From: Isoetes taiwanensis
Lineage: Eukaryota; Streptophyta; Lycopodiopsida; Isoetales; Isoetaceae
Length of the DNA: 64,000 nt
Reading direction: 5' to 3'
NCBI GenBank assembly: GCA_021234155.1
Contig: JAJEKV010000011.1
Coordinates: 1,244,001-1,308,000 of the forward strand
Positions within the stretch are counted from its first letter, which is position 1. Each line of letters starts with the position of its first letter. The notes beneath the pieces were generated by a model. It was not told the origin of the DNA. It worked only from the letters and a program-made list of their open reading frames with translations, and did no database searches. Positions 13,158 to 24,841 of the stretch are shown here, in pieces. Made by a program: the position numbers and the translations under genes.

Positions 13158-13426
13158 AGTAACGGTGCCCAGCGTTGCTAGGCATAAGTTGAGAGCTTGT
13201 AATGTTTTGGCCGAAATGTGATAATTGTGTAGTAATAATCCAACATTTGTAACCAAGCCGAGTTTTGGCCGAATGTAGTGGAAAAATAGTTGACCTGTAA
13301 AGGCTTTTCCACATTACACAATCCCATGGGTTTAATGTTGAGAGGTTGCAACTCAAAGACCCTAAACATAAAAGACAGGTGCTAGAGAACTTATAGGAAA
13401 TGTAGTTTCTTCGAAAAAAAGTCGAC

Positions 13427-14070
13427 CATAGTAGATTGCTCCATGTACAAAAGAATTAAAGACTGTGAAGCTCTTCAAGTTGAAATGTTCATATCTACCA
13501 TAAGGGGAGTCTCGTATTAATGCACATTTTAACCATTGTGGTTATGCTAATGGCAATAATGTGAAACGACTTGATGTAATGCCGTTAAATGTAGTTGCAA
13601 CACATTTATGATTTGAAAGACTTTGAAGGTTCATTGAAAACCTAGTTTGGCATTGTCAAAAGTTGCCTGATGTTGCTCCCATAACCATAGTAGATTGCTC
13701 CTTTGCTTCTTATTGAGTGAATCATAAAACAACCATGTACAAAAAAAAAAAATCTTTAAAAGCAAAAGGCGTGAGGCTCTTCAAGTTGAAATGTTCATAC
13801 ATGGAATGGAGACACTTGCTTCTATCATAAAAGATCTATTCAATGAAGCTATCGGTTGGGAGCTTTCTTAACAATGGTATCTACCACAAATATGTGGGGA
13901 GAAATTGCGATGTATCGATGTTAACCATGGTGGTTATGCTAATGGCAAATTATGTGAAACTACTTTCCTAAAGTTGATGTAATCTTTGTTAAATGTAGTT
14001 GCAACATATTTATGATTTGAAAAGACTTTAAAGGCTCATTAAAAACCTGGTTTTGGCATTGTCCAAAATG
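13427..14070. repeat. Imperfect tandem duplication inside the Helitron
   Basis: Two diverged units of roughly 240-390 bases share blocks such as CTCTTCAAGTTGAAATGTTC (13470 and 13778) and GTGGTTATGCTAATGGCAA (about 13538 and 13929), in the same order and orientation. Confidence 0.6.
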
Positions 14071-15289
14071 TGGACTTGAGATCGATGTGATTTCACTATC
14101 AATCAAAAGCTAACATTGTGTTAAATATACCAAACAATGGTGTAATAGCAATTTGGGGTCATGCGTATACATTTTATTAACATTACGCCTCGGGGTTTAA
14201 TGTAACTTTACTGAGCTCCCCATGTAATAGCAATTTGAGATTGTAGTTTTTGAATAATTTATTCATACATGGCTGCATTGAGTGCATTATCATCCAACTA
14301 AGATTTGTAAAAAGTTAGACTAGGAATGCACCTCCACGGAGATATGATAATTCCAAAATCTAGTTTAAATCCTCACCTTGATCAGATTCCAACCTTTGTG
14401 AGACCCTCACATGAACATTTGAAAAGAAGCAAGATAAGGTGTTCTCGTTGATTGGCAACATTATCTTTTGCATTATCACTTAAAATTTATATGTGAAAAT
14501 TGGAATGCATCCGGCGATGTGGGGATAAATTACACGAAAGCCAAACATGGCTGCTGCGGCCAATCAAAAATCAATCTCGCCCGATTTTTTGAAGCGAAGG
14601 CTCCATCATAGATGGCCATGGCAAAACCCGCGAGCAGTCCTCAAAGCATCCATTCTTTGCTTTTATCTAGCAATATGACAAATGTCAAAAGCATAGATGT
14701 TGAAATAAATATGGGCCTCATTATATACCTCGGGCGGTGCATTATCGCTTGTGATGATCCGGCGGACATCGATGGAAGAATGTTATAAAGAACATATATT
14801 TCCTTTTTCTCCTTGACATCTGAGTTGTAGCAATTATCGCAAGTCACAAGGAATAAAGTGATTAAAATCATAACGATGAATTAAAAATTATAAAATGCAA
14901 AACAAACATCCGGAGCAACTTCTTACGTTTTATTTACGGCCTGAGAGGACTTCAAATAAAACTCTGCCGTCGGTATGCAAGAAAACTACTTACAAATTCA
15001 AATAAAATGTACCAAGATGATTGCATCCAGAGTACTCACGAACAAGAATATCACGCACGGGATCATCGTCCCCGGACATATCTGCTCCAACCGCCTCTTT
15101 ATTTCATGAATGAATTCAAACCCCCTAAAGAATGTACATTAGCACAATCGTCCCTTTCAACAAGATGTTCGGCGTTGATTGAAGAAGAACAGGCGCGCCG
15201 CATCCACAGAAAAATCATGGATTATGCTTCTTTTGAGCATGAATCTTGATAAAAGAAAGATTGGCAAAGAAAAAAAAGATTTGGAAAAG

Positions 15290-15420
15290 AATACGCACAA
15301 AGCGATCGTGAAAAAGCATCTTGAGAAGTCCGGCTGGAATGCTTGGATCCATTGGAAAAAATTCCCTTCACGACTTCAGCGATCACTATATGCGGGGAGG
15401 GCAAGAAATCTTTGTAGAAT
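15290..15420 (-). pseudogene. Class III peroxidase exon 1 fragment, copy 2
   Basis: The counterpart of 10362-10490 inside the intact Helitron, on the Helitron's own coding strand. It is more damaged: small indels at C-x-G sites shift the frame so that the FHDCF segment is split and the Gln before the donor GT is lost. Shows that the capture predates the tandem duplication. Confidence 0.65.
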
Positions 15421-15869
15421 AAAAAAAACCACGTTCACGAAGTGCTGCGAGGGATTTTTGTGGCGCCTCCTCTCGACCTCTGTTGCCTCACGTGCTCACG
15501 GTCGCCATAGCCATATTTGTGGGCGGCGAAATTACGTGTTGAAGCGGCCGTCTCCGGAGGCCGGCGGCGAGGGAATCCGTTTGGGTTCTAGGGCCTATTA
15601 AATGTAGCAGTCGCATTCCGGCATGAACATGGCAAATGCCGATCTGCTATGGTAATAGAACTTCCTCCGGCGAGGAACCATACACCCGACGCCGGACTGC
15701 CGCAGTTGAGGCCCAAAAATTCGCCTGAAAGCGCCATAGCCGCCCGGACCTCTCATTTCGAACCCGCGGACCTCCCAACCCTATCGGCGCCATAGATGAT
15801 GCCATGTGGCGAGGATTAATCTGAACCATCCAACTTGCACTACTTACGGTATAACATTATAATATAAGA

Positions 15870-17078
15870 TGATCGAGTTCATCCAAGAACTCTTTGAACA
15901 TTTTGTTAGTTAAAGCGTATAAATGTCCACGAACACATTACATAAGCCAACATAATGGTCATCACCGGCGTTCTGAACCCAAAATTTTAGTACCAAAAAT
16001 TACGATTTTTATTCACATCAAACCATGAGAGTACACAAAATAAATCTTGCCTCCCCACGAGATCGTATACATGAAAGCCACATATACTGAGGATAGCAGT
16101 TACAACACAAGATAACTATACACACACGTAGCTCGCGTAGCTCGGTCGGCTATCAAACAACACCGCACAAGCTTCCGTGTTAGTAACATGCATATCGGTT
16201 ATCTATCTAGTAGAGTCAACATGAAGCAATGACTTCACGAACGCAGAACACACATATGGTATCCACCACACGCACCATAGCATCGCCCGATGGACACACA
16301 CCGCCCGCCATATCACGGGCCGATCGTCGTCTAGAACAACCGTATTTGGTGGATCCACGGTAAGGAGAGACTACAAGCACCAAGAAACATTAAGCTCTTG
16401 AATCTGTTAGTGCGTGCCTACCACCATCCCATACCGATTAGTGCGCACAACCTCATCAGTGCCTATAGTCCTATTTCAACAAGCCATACTTGTCTATGCC
16501 TATTTGCATAATCTCCCTTGGGTAAGCGCTTAATGTGCCTACCTCAGTATCCACAGGATAGTAACTGAGCCTCCCTCAATAATAGAGATCTCCACTAGGA
16601 TGTTTGGTAGCATACGGTATTGTCCCATACCAACATCACACACTACCTCACTAGCACTCATAAGATCTCAATATGATTTATCTTCACAGAAGGAATTCAT
16701 AGATGGAATGAGTTATTAAGGAGGCCATGACCTTAAAGCAGCTAGGCTTTCCTACCAATTCCTTAGCAGGAGCCATAACTAGTACTGACGCCTTAAGGCA
16801 CAGTCAGCCCCAACTTAAGCATCATCTCAAGCTAATTTTACAAGACCTCAAGGAGCAGTTCATCATAAGACATCAATTCAAGGCAAGCCCTCTTCTATTA
16901 CGAAGGACAATTCCACAAGGTTTCATGGAGCTTCTAATAGTTTCATGGGTGCTTGGTTTATTTCCACAATTCTACCATATAGCTGTGCCTTAAACCATAG
17001 CTCGAAGGTTATTTCGATCTAATCGTTAGCAACCGTCAGATCTGATACTTCCGGCAATAATGGGTTTTGTTTAACATT
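15870..17078 (-). repeat. Gypsy-associated 1.2-kb repeat, copy 2 (possible LTR)
   Basis: Second copy of 10935-12116, beginning with the gypsy RT piece displaced by the Helitron. Together with 12117-13157 it completes the second unit of the tandem duplication. Confidence 0.5.
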
Positions 17079-17539
17079 TTGCTGTATCAACTGAACAAAA
17101 TGAGGTCTTCCAAAGGACTGATTGCCAGAATTGGAATTGGGGCTGCCGTTAAGGGATCATCTGCACAGGCTGCCGAGGAGATTGCTAGCATTGCACCATA
17201 GCAGTTGCCGATTCATTTAAAACCATTCATGGCACAAAATGGAAGTTGGGTCTCCATTTTTTTGAAGTTTAATATGGTGATGCCTCCCATCCGGAATGGA
17301 AGTTGGGATTCAACATTCCGCATACATCATTTTTGACCGGTTCTTGCAGGTTGCCTTTTCTTGTTTGCTGAATGTCCCCTGTTTTCCTTTCTTCTGCATG
17401 GCTCTTGTAGATGCTCGAATGGCTATGGCTATGGCTCTTGCAGATATTCAGATGCTGAGAAAAATGCCGAATGCTTATGCAATAGAAGCCGCAACAGAAG
17501 CCTTAAACAACAAGGAGCGTTAATCTTCGAAAAAAATCC
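17079..17539. other. Short unassigned stretch
   Basis: Contains a 33-codon frame from 17101 and an Ala/Met-rich frame at 17395-17523; neither has recognisable features. No gene is called. Confidence 0.35.
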
Positions 17540-17895
17540 GTTCAAAGCTTCAAAGATCCGGCCTTAGGCTTCAAAAATCCCTGATTCGCGAAAAAATCCT
17601 AAAAACTCTTTGAGGCCTTAGGCTTCAAAGATCGCGGCCTTAGGCTTTATGTTCACAGGTAACTGTGTTTCCCTGCTAACTGCGTTCCCCTGTTTTCCTG
17701 TTTTCCCCTGCTAACTGCGTTCCCTAAGCAACAGATCCGGCAGATCCTTAAGCTTCAAATCTATAGTAGATCTTAAGCAACGGATGCCTTAAGCTTCAAA
17801 GATTCAACTTTACATACTTGAAAACAATCCCTGATGCAACAATCCGACCTTAAGCTTCAAAAAGTTCGGCCTTCAATGGCCTTAAGCTTCAAAGA
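17540..17895. repeat. Degenerate CTTAAGCTTCAAAGATC tandem array
   Basis: About eight imperfect units built on GGCCTTAGGCTTCAAAGATC or CCTTAAGCTTCAAA occur at irregular spacing. Each unit contains a six-base palindrome (CTTAAG or CCTAAGG-like). No coding sense. Confidence 0.65.
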
Positions 17896-17987
17896 AGCTA
17901 AAAAATCCGTCCGCGCCATAGCCAACCTCCACAACAGGACAGTAAAATGAGCACAAAAGGGGAAATGGATCCAAACTTCCATTTTGT

Positions 17988-18112
17988 TGGGGAATGGAAG
18001 GGGGACTCCCTTTCCAGTTTGGAAGGGGGGCCTTTCCGGTTTGGAAGGTGGGGGGGCCCACCGGTCGGGCCCCCCTTCCAAACCGGAAAGGGAGTCCCCC
18101 CTTCCATTCCCA
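17988..18112. repeat. GC-rich 125-bp palindrome
   Basis: The arms at 17988-18015 and 18085-18111 are inverted complements (GGAATGGAAGGGGGACTCCC against GGAGTCCCCCCTTCCATTCC), and the centre folds again on GGGCCC-rich sequence. Strong cruciform or hairpin potential in an AT-rich setting. Confidence 0.8.
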
Positions 18113-18602
18113 ATTACAGACCAGAGCAAATGGCCATTGCCAATCCATCCACAATCAAGCCACAACAATGCTACAAAATCTACAAAGGGAGCTCCAATCC
18201 TATCTACTCGTTTTTGCATCAAGCAGCTTCAAAATTGACATGCATGCAATGAAGCCCCAGATTGCTCCAGCAAGGGATAATTTCTATTCTGTGGGCACCC
18301 ATTTGGCGTGGAGCCCAAACAAATTGGTTTTTAACTTCTAGCTCCGGCATGGCCAGAAATTCACAGCAGAAAAATCCATGTGTAATTCGTTGTCTTCTTA
18401 TTTGAAGGCCAGAATCCATGCAGAAATAACATTCCTAGATCCAAATTCTTCCATATCCACTTCTGCAATCCAAATTTCCTTTTGGGGAATCACTAATTCC
18501 AGTCTCTGCACTGCGATTTGGTGATTTTTGGGCAATTTTTCTTTGAAATTTTCCAGTTAATCTACTTGGGCATGTGGTTAAGGGAGGCCTCATGGGTTAT
18601 AG
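18113..18602. other. Intergenic, nothing recognised
   Basis: AT-rich non-coding sequence between two palindrome blocks; no gene or repeat was recognised. Confidence 0.35.
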
Positions 18603-18862
18603 GCCGAGTGGGTTATTTTGCATAACCCACTCAAGACAGGGGTTATCCTCCTCTTCACGGGATTTATGCAAATAAGCCTCTCAGCCGAGAGGGTTATTTT
18701 GCATAACCCCCTTGAAGGGGAGGTTAACCTCCTCTTCTCGCCCTATGGTTTAAGGGAGGTCAACCTCCCCTTCACGGGAGTTATGCAAATAACCCTCTCG
18801 GCCGAACGGCCTCGAGGGTTATTTTGCATAACCCCCTTGAAGGGGAGGTTAACCTCCTCTTA
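18603..18862. repeat. Alternating palindromic minisatellite
   Basis: Units of GGGTTATTTTGCATAACCC, itself a near-palindrome, alternate with GAAGGGGAGGTTAACCTCC, which is also self-complementary. Some units are inverted (GTTATGCAAATAACC). Four to five units occupy 260 bases. Confidence 0.75.
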
Positions 18863-19159
18863 AATGTCATACGTGGGCATGTTTAAGCTAGGACTGAATT
18901 GCAAAAGATACACTAAGTCCACACAAACGGGTTGTATTTTGTCTTGTGGCGTGGCTATAACACGTCAAGACCGGATATACCAGGGTTATATTCAGCGCAT
19001 GTGCAAGAGAACTATTCATATGTTGACGGACGAAAGCATCCTTTCTGTAATTTTGTCGCATTTTCCGTTGACAAAAGCTCAAGATTGCATTTCTCCAGTG
19101 CTCATCATGTTTCTTTATTCTGTCGATTTGCTGAAGCATCCTATCGAGCCACGATGCCA

Positions 19160-19232
19160 CGAGCCCACGATGCTTGTAAGTTATAGCCACGATGCTTTGT
19201 ATGGCCACGATGCTTTGTATGGCCGTAAGATG
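19160..19232 (+). repeat. Short tandem repeat CCACGATGCTTTGTATGG
   Basis: Two perfect units and two partial units of an 18-base motif about 350 bases upstream of the germin-like gene. Confidence 0.55.
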
Positions 19233-19512
19233 TGAAGTCCTTTAGTTTTTAAATCATCGTTCAAATTTTTAACTCAAGCCATGTGAAGACTTCTATTTCT
19301 TTATTCTCGCAATTTTGTCGCAATTGCACGATGTTGCATTACAGTTTTCTATTTAAGAAGTTTGGGCTGCTTTTGCACAACAAGATGGTGTTGAAAAACT
19401 ATGGACTTGACAACGAGTTGGTGTCGCAAAAGTCTCCTATTTCACGTCAGCCTTTAAATAATTTAAGGAAAAACCCCACAACTTTCGTGCAGGTGGCGAA
19501 GTGTTCTTGCAG

Positions 19513-19520
19513 TATATAAA
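19513..19520 (+). promoter_or_regulatory. TATA box of the germin-like gene
   Basis: TATATAAA lies 33 bases before the start codon. With usual spacing the transcript would begin about 19543, leaving a leader of only about ten bases, so either the leader is very short or another promoter is used. Confidence 0.55.
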
Positions 19521-19552
19521 CACAACTAGAAAGAGCTACAACATCAAACCAA

Positions 19553-20419
19553 ATGGCGCTTTTGAATCTCATAAGCCTCTTGGTCTTACTAGCTGCCTAC
19601 CTTGCCAATGCTGCAGATCCCGATCCATTGAGAGACACCCCTGCTAACGTTACCAACTTTGTGCTTCGAGACCTTTTCACTAATGGGGATGTAAGCCATG
19701 ACAGTGGAGGTGTCCGGGCAGCAATGAATACTAATATTTTTCCAGGATACACGTAAATTCTGTTTTAGATGCTCTCGAATTTCCATGCATGTTTTGGAAA
19801 AAAAAAATGATAATGTGAGTAATGTTTCTAGGTCCCAAGGTATTACTTATGTAAGATTCAAGATGGTGCCATGTGGAGTTAACTTGCCCCACACACACCC
19901 ACGAGCCAGTGAGTTACTTACGCTCATCTCTGGAGGACCCCTGCAAGTGGGTTTTGTAGATACCTCAGGTCAGCTTCTATATCGTTAAGCGTAAAAATAG
20001 TAGACAATTTCTGATTTGATTCTTCTTATAGGGATGGCTCATTTAAACATTCTATATCCTGGTGATGTGACAATTTTTCCAAGGGGAATGATGCACTTTG
20101 AACTTAATGTGGGGAAGAAGACAGCACAATACATCTCTGCACTCAATAGCCAAAACCCTGGCACTCTGGTATTCATTATCATTTCATGCTTACACCAGTA
20201 GAAAATGGTACTAATTTAATACTTGGTGCTTGTCTGGATATGCAGACTTCCGGAGGAGCTCTATTCAAGATTCCTGCAAGAGCAGTAGCAACCTCCCTCA
20301 ACCAAACATTGAGCAATGTTATGGCAATTAACTCCACCCTTTTTGCCTATGGTTCAGGGCTCAAGAAGACTAGTACTAGCGGATGTGTTCCTGGCAGAGA
20401 CATCACTGTTGACTTCTAA
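19553..20419 (+). CDS. Germin-like protein (secreted cupin), four exons
   Basis: Spliced from 19553-19752, 19832-19968, 20032-20168 and 20246-20419; all three introns (79, 63 and 77 bp) are GT-AG and every junction keeps frame, giving 215 residues, the usual germin-like length. Residues 1-20 form a hydrophobic signal peptide. Cupin box 1 is GVNLPHTHPRASE with metal ligands H87, H89 and E94; box 2 is GDVTIFPRGMMHFELN with H134. Germin-like proteins are apoplastic Mn-binding cupins, often with superoxide dismutase or oxalate oxidase activity; activity here is inferred, not shown. Odd: the N-terminal Cys pair typical of seed-plant germins (in a DFCVAD block) is absent; the cysteines present are C81 and C205. 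NxS/T sites occur at N32, N177 and N187. This is the only intact host gene seen. Confidence 0.9.
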
Positions 20420-22135
20420 AGACAATGATTTTGATAAAAAAACCCTTGTTTTAGCGTTGTTCCTAATAGTGATAGTAATAAGGGGGAGTATTTGCCCAAA
20501 CAAATCATGATTTCTCTACGTGCTTCGTTAAATTGTTAAGAAATGAGTACTAGCAAACATTCTAGAAAGGATAATTAACCATCAATTAAACTAGGATTAT
20601 GTATAATTTTCATTTGGCAGCATCCGATTGGATATATGATGCATGCACCACATCAACATTGCCTATAGGGCCCTGCCACATTGAATGCGACTTTGGGCGG
20701 CCTCAAACGCGGGACATAACTGTTCCATGACTATTGTACCACAACCACTTGACCAAACATCCCCAAGCCTCTATAGAAGAAATTTTACATAGTAATTTAC
20801 TTATCCCTTGCGACCTCCATAGATATCATAGAGTTCTTTCTTATGGCTTGAGGTATTGTGGCTCTCACATTTCTACCTCGAGTCTTGTTTGGAGTCCACG
20901 AGTCCAATATCTTTCAATGTCTAGCCAAATATTCGGATGACTTGGATTTCTCCTCCACTTCTTTGTTCAGCAATCCAAACACAAAGCCCCCAAAAATTAA
21001 TCGTTATCTGTTTTTCACAATTTTTTTTTTATAAAACCACTATAATAAATTAATAACACTATGTGAGTTAATATGTTGAATAATCATTACTAGATACACA
21101 ATGTGGTTCTTATATATATTTTATTTTGCTAGTTTATTATCATAGTTCACCATCATGTTTCTTTATGGTAGTTTGTTTATTTGGTTTATTGTTATGCTTT
21201 AGTTATGGAAGGCTATAGACCATTAATGATTCTGGCATTGAGTTTTTTATGCAACTTAGAGTGGTTTCCTTATGAAGTTGTCTACTCTTTTTCATATGAA
21301 CCATATAAGAAAATGTTTGAACGTCTTATTACGAAATATTAGCTAACTGCTAGTGGTTTTACCATCAATATAATAAAGGCTTATGCCTTTAACTTATTCT
21401 GTATGGAGAAAAAAGCAATGGTGTTTTGGACGATGCAATTGGTATTGGTTTAATAAATATTGTAGGACATACTCAACTTGATAATTATTGATGCTTTGTT
21501 AGATTAATTGGTATTGGAACTTGTATTGGTTTATAGAACTTATCAAGATAGACTCTTGATTGTGTATACAAAACCATTCTTAAAAAATCATGCAAGTTTT
21601 TACATTAAAACGTCAAGATATGTACATAAAATAATGTGGAATATCTAACAAAAAGCAATGTGCAGTATTTAACGAACCATACAATCTACAAATGTAGTTC
21701 TGAGGTCCAAGGATTTGAACCCTAGTAGTTCCAATTATTTCCATGGCTAGCATTACTTACAGTGAGTTCACATTTTGAATCACGGATAAAAAATTTGACA
21801 CCGCTAGACAAAATCGGTGACTCTTGTATGCAAATCTTTCAATAAGCCCATCCTCTGTTGCACTTATTAGAAAATCACACATCTGAGTATGTGAAGATCA
21901 TTACCATGCATTCATGAGGCATTTTGTTTGCCATTTTGGTGACAAATGCATATCCATTTTTCTGCCTACCAAATACCAAATAAGAGTTTCATCAGGTAAT
22001 ATAAGATGCATGCCATAGAGGAATTCATAATTTAAACCCTCTATCATAAATAATATTTGCTTTTTGGTTCTAGAAATTTCATTACGAATTATTACCTCCA
22101 AACTTGCCTTTGCTACAAAGCATCTTATGCGGATC
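20420..22135. other. AT-rich intergenic region downstream of the germin-like gene
   Basis: No ORF, repeat or RNA gene was recognised. A frame at 21901-22236 on the minus strand has no domain features. Confidence 0.45.
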
Positions 22136-22560
22136 GGGGATAGGTTCAATAGTTTTATGCGTTTTATCACGAAATCACGTATGAATTGTATGATCTGGCA
22201 CAAATTTGCGTATAAAAACGCAAAAAATACTGACAAAAAGCGATTCCGGCGTCGGAAGATTTTTGTCGTCTGTGAAAAGAACTAAACAGCGTCGCCGAAA
22301 ATTTTTAAGTGTAATGCGAAAGCCTTCAAAAGCAGCGTCAGCGAAATTAAATTTTTTTTTCGCGTGCGAAAAACAACGTTATTGCATCTGCGAACATTTT
22401 TCGTCGCGTCGCCGATTTAGTTGTTTTCGCGTCTTGCAAAAAAATTTGAACCGGCGATAAGCGTTCTCTAAGGTTTCGGCGTCTGTAAAAGGGTTTTTCA
22501 GCGTGCGCCAATGTAGTTTTTTCGGCGTGCGAAAATTCGAAAGATTTTTGCCCTATTTAC
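22136..22560. repeat. 5' end of a GGGATAGGTTC-type terminal-repeat family
   Basis: Begins GGGGATAGGTTCAATA and continues into CpG-rich sequence (TGTATGAT, GCGTATAAAAACGCA, GTCGGAAGATTTT), closely following 26411-26620. It precedes the hAT transposase remnant by about 400 bases and may be that element's 5' terminus. No matching 3' end follows the hAT ORF. Confidence 0.55.
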
Positions 22561-22979
22561 TAAGCAAAAAAATCTTTTGCGCCAATCTGTTTGGCTTTGT
22601 TTTGTGTAATCTTTGTTAATAGTATATATAAGAAAAAGCGTGATTAGCCCTAGAATTCACCTCGAGCGTTGGACCCGCCAAGTTGAGTCAAAATACTCCT
22701 TGGGAAACGGTTTGCCTTTGAGGTGTCCCTTTTTAGATGTCCACCGAACGGCGTTGGATCTTTGGGCGTTGAGTTTACTCCGTCCCGGTGGTTTCCGACC
22801 TTGGGTTCGCATCTCCCATAGAATATCCTATAGGGTCCCGTCCAACCCCCTTGATTCTCGCTTGCGGGCGTCGGCGTAACATATGCATTGTGAGCTTGCT
22901 CCTTTGCATATATACGTCTTCCTTTAGTTCGTGTAATTAAGGAGTCAGATTAAGAGACATTGTCAGCCGGGTCCGAGCA

Positions 22980-24841
22980 ATGGTGGCTCTTGGTCATGCA
23001 TCTACCTCTCGAGGTGCGGCGGCGATCATGCATCTACCTCTAGAGGTGCGAGGATCTGCGTGTGTGCGGGCGGCGAGCCCGCGAGGGGCAACTTCGTGCA
23101 CATGGTCCGCGCGATGCTTGGAGTTGCTTGGTCGGAAAAGAGGCCCAGAATGGGAGTTTGTGAAAGAGTTTGGCGCAAATGAGTGGGAATGTGTGTTTTG
23201 TGGATACACATCGGTAAATGGTTCTGCAACAAGAGCTCACATCTTATGTGAACGAGACGTCGGTGTCGCAACTTATGCTTTGCATCTGGCGACTTGCGAA
23301 AGGATGCCATCGAGAGATTGTCTCGACCGGATGGGATACATAAAAGCGAAGAATAATATGAGAAAAAGACAAGTTCTGAATACTAGAAGCGGGGGCAGGC
23401 GGGGAAGGGGACGAAGATAACTATACCACCCCACACTGTGGGGACGACATACCAATCGAGGGTGGACTAGGGTCAATAGGTATAAGCACGGGAGAAACGA
23501 GAGAATGATAGAGACAATTGAAATAGTGGAAAGGCGGATGAAAACAACGAAGGGTTGATCATTGCTTAACATCGAGCAATTGAAGAAGACAATCCCGAAG
23601 GTTGTAGAGGACCCGGTTCTCCCAAAGACACGTGGTTCAAAGATCCCATTCAGAAAGCGCGTCGGCTTGTAAAATTCATCACAAAGAAGCCGGCAATTTA
23701 TGCCATTTACAAGTCATTCGTCGTCGGAAGAGCCTAGCACTCATGAATCTGGGCAAACTTCGGTTTGGTTCCAATTACATCTGTCTTGAAAAGAGTTTGA
23801 AGTGTCGTGATTGGATTATCTCAACCTTTAATCATCTGAGAGTTTTTTGATTGGGAAAGGAGGCGAGAAAGGGAAAAATGCCGCCAAACACCGACAACAA
23901 AGCTGCGCCCTTGAGAAATGCTTGGGCGGGAGACGTTGTGAGGTGCATGCAACCTGTTTGTCATGCCATCAAAACCCTTGATTCTTCGAAGGCAAGCACT
24001 GGAAAGGTATGGAGGTGTTGGCACTCCATTCAATCCTTCCTAGAATGTGATGGCCCCAATGCGCCATTTGACAATGCTAAGCGCGCAGCACTACTTAGAA
24101 ACTTCAATGAACGATGGAAGAAGTCATACAATGATATTCATGGCGCCGCGCATGCCTTAGACCCACACAACCACGATATGGACCAGCATACAGATAAAGA
24201 AGTGATGGGCTTGTTGAAGAAGGTTGCAAAAATGTTCTATCCCAACAGCTCGGACTACAAGGTTTTCATTGCCGAGTTAACTGAATACCAGAACCTGAGT
24301 AGAAGGTGGGCAGATGAAGAGCTTCACGACGCACTGGAGAGTCATAAAAAGGAACCAAATATGGAATCCTATGCATGGTGGCAAGCCCATGGGCAAGTTT
24401 TTGATACCTTGCAGGCAATTGCAATGACTATCCTCTCTTTGGTATCTTCCAATAGTGCAAGTGAGAGGAATTGGAGTGCCTATAAGTACATACACAGCGT
24501 CACCCGCAATCGCTTGCTACATAAGAAGGCAGACAAACTTGTATACAACTTCTCAAACTGGCGGCTATTGAATCGTAACAGTGGTACATCCGCAATCGAT
24601 AAGCTACAGTTTCCTTTCATGGATGCAGATTCCGAAGTGGAAGAGGACAGCTTCAAAGACAGTGAGGACGAGATGCTTGCAATAAATGCTGCAAGCCATG
24701 TTGATGAAGACATTCAACGTACCCACTTCGTTGATGATGAAGATGATATAGACCAAGCCATATTCTCAGACGGATCAGCCGACAGCGAGGATACCGAGGA
24801 GTCTGAGGATGTTTCACTAAGGGAAAGGGTCATCGGAGGTT
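22980..24841 (+). pseudogene. hAT-family transposase, frameshifted
   Basis: An N-terminal frame (22980-23420) holds a BED-type zinc finger: WECVFCGYTSVNGSATRAHI followed by a Cys/His-containing tail, then a basic GGRRGRGRR stretch. The middle (23590-23850) is split among frames but shows RRLVKFITKKPAI and LRFGSNYICLEKSLKCRDW, the RFxSN core of hAT transposases. The C-terminal frame (23851-24841, 330 residues) has AWWQAHG near residue 175 and NSASERNWSAY near residue 205, the dimerisation region, followed by a very acidic tail (about residues 255-325). hAT transposases cut and paste DNA with 8-bp target duplications. Several frame changes leave it inactive as assembled. Confidence 0.85.

Larger units (their letters stand above)
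13158..15869 (-). mobile_element. Non-autonomous Helitron with captured peroxidase exon
   Basis: On the minus strand the element begins TCTTATATTATAATG after an A (15870 on the plus strand is T) and ends with the hairpin GCCTAGCAACGCTGGGC plus about 10 bases next to the A at 13157. Joining the flanks gives AAAGTA then TGATCGAG, exactly the uninterrupted sequence of gypsy copy 1. The terminal CTAG is degraded (reads like CTTA). No Rep or helicase ORF is present in the 2.7 kb, so it is non-autonomous. It carries a peroxidase fragment and an internal duplication. Confidence 0.75.

Noticed and set aside
17857-18341. Overlapping Pro/Gly-rich frames across the GC palindrome
   Set aside because: The same composition appears in all frames of both strands because the sequence is an inverted repeat of G and C runs.
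22980-23420. Basic Arg-rich frame as an independent nuclear protein
   Set aside because: The BED finger and its position before the hAT core make it the N-terminus of the hAT transposase.
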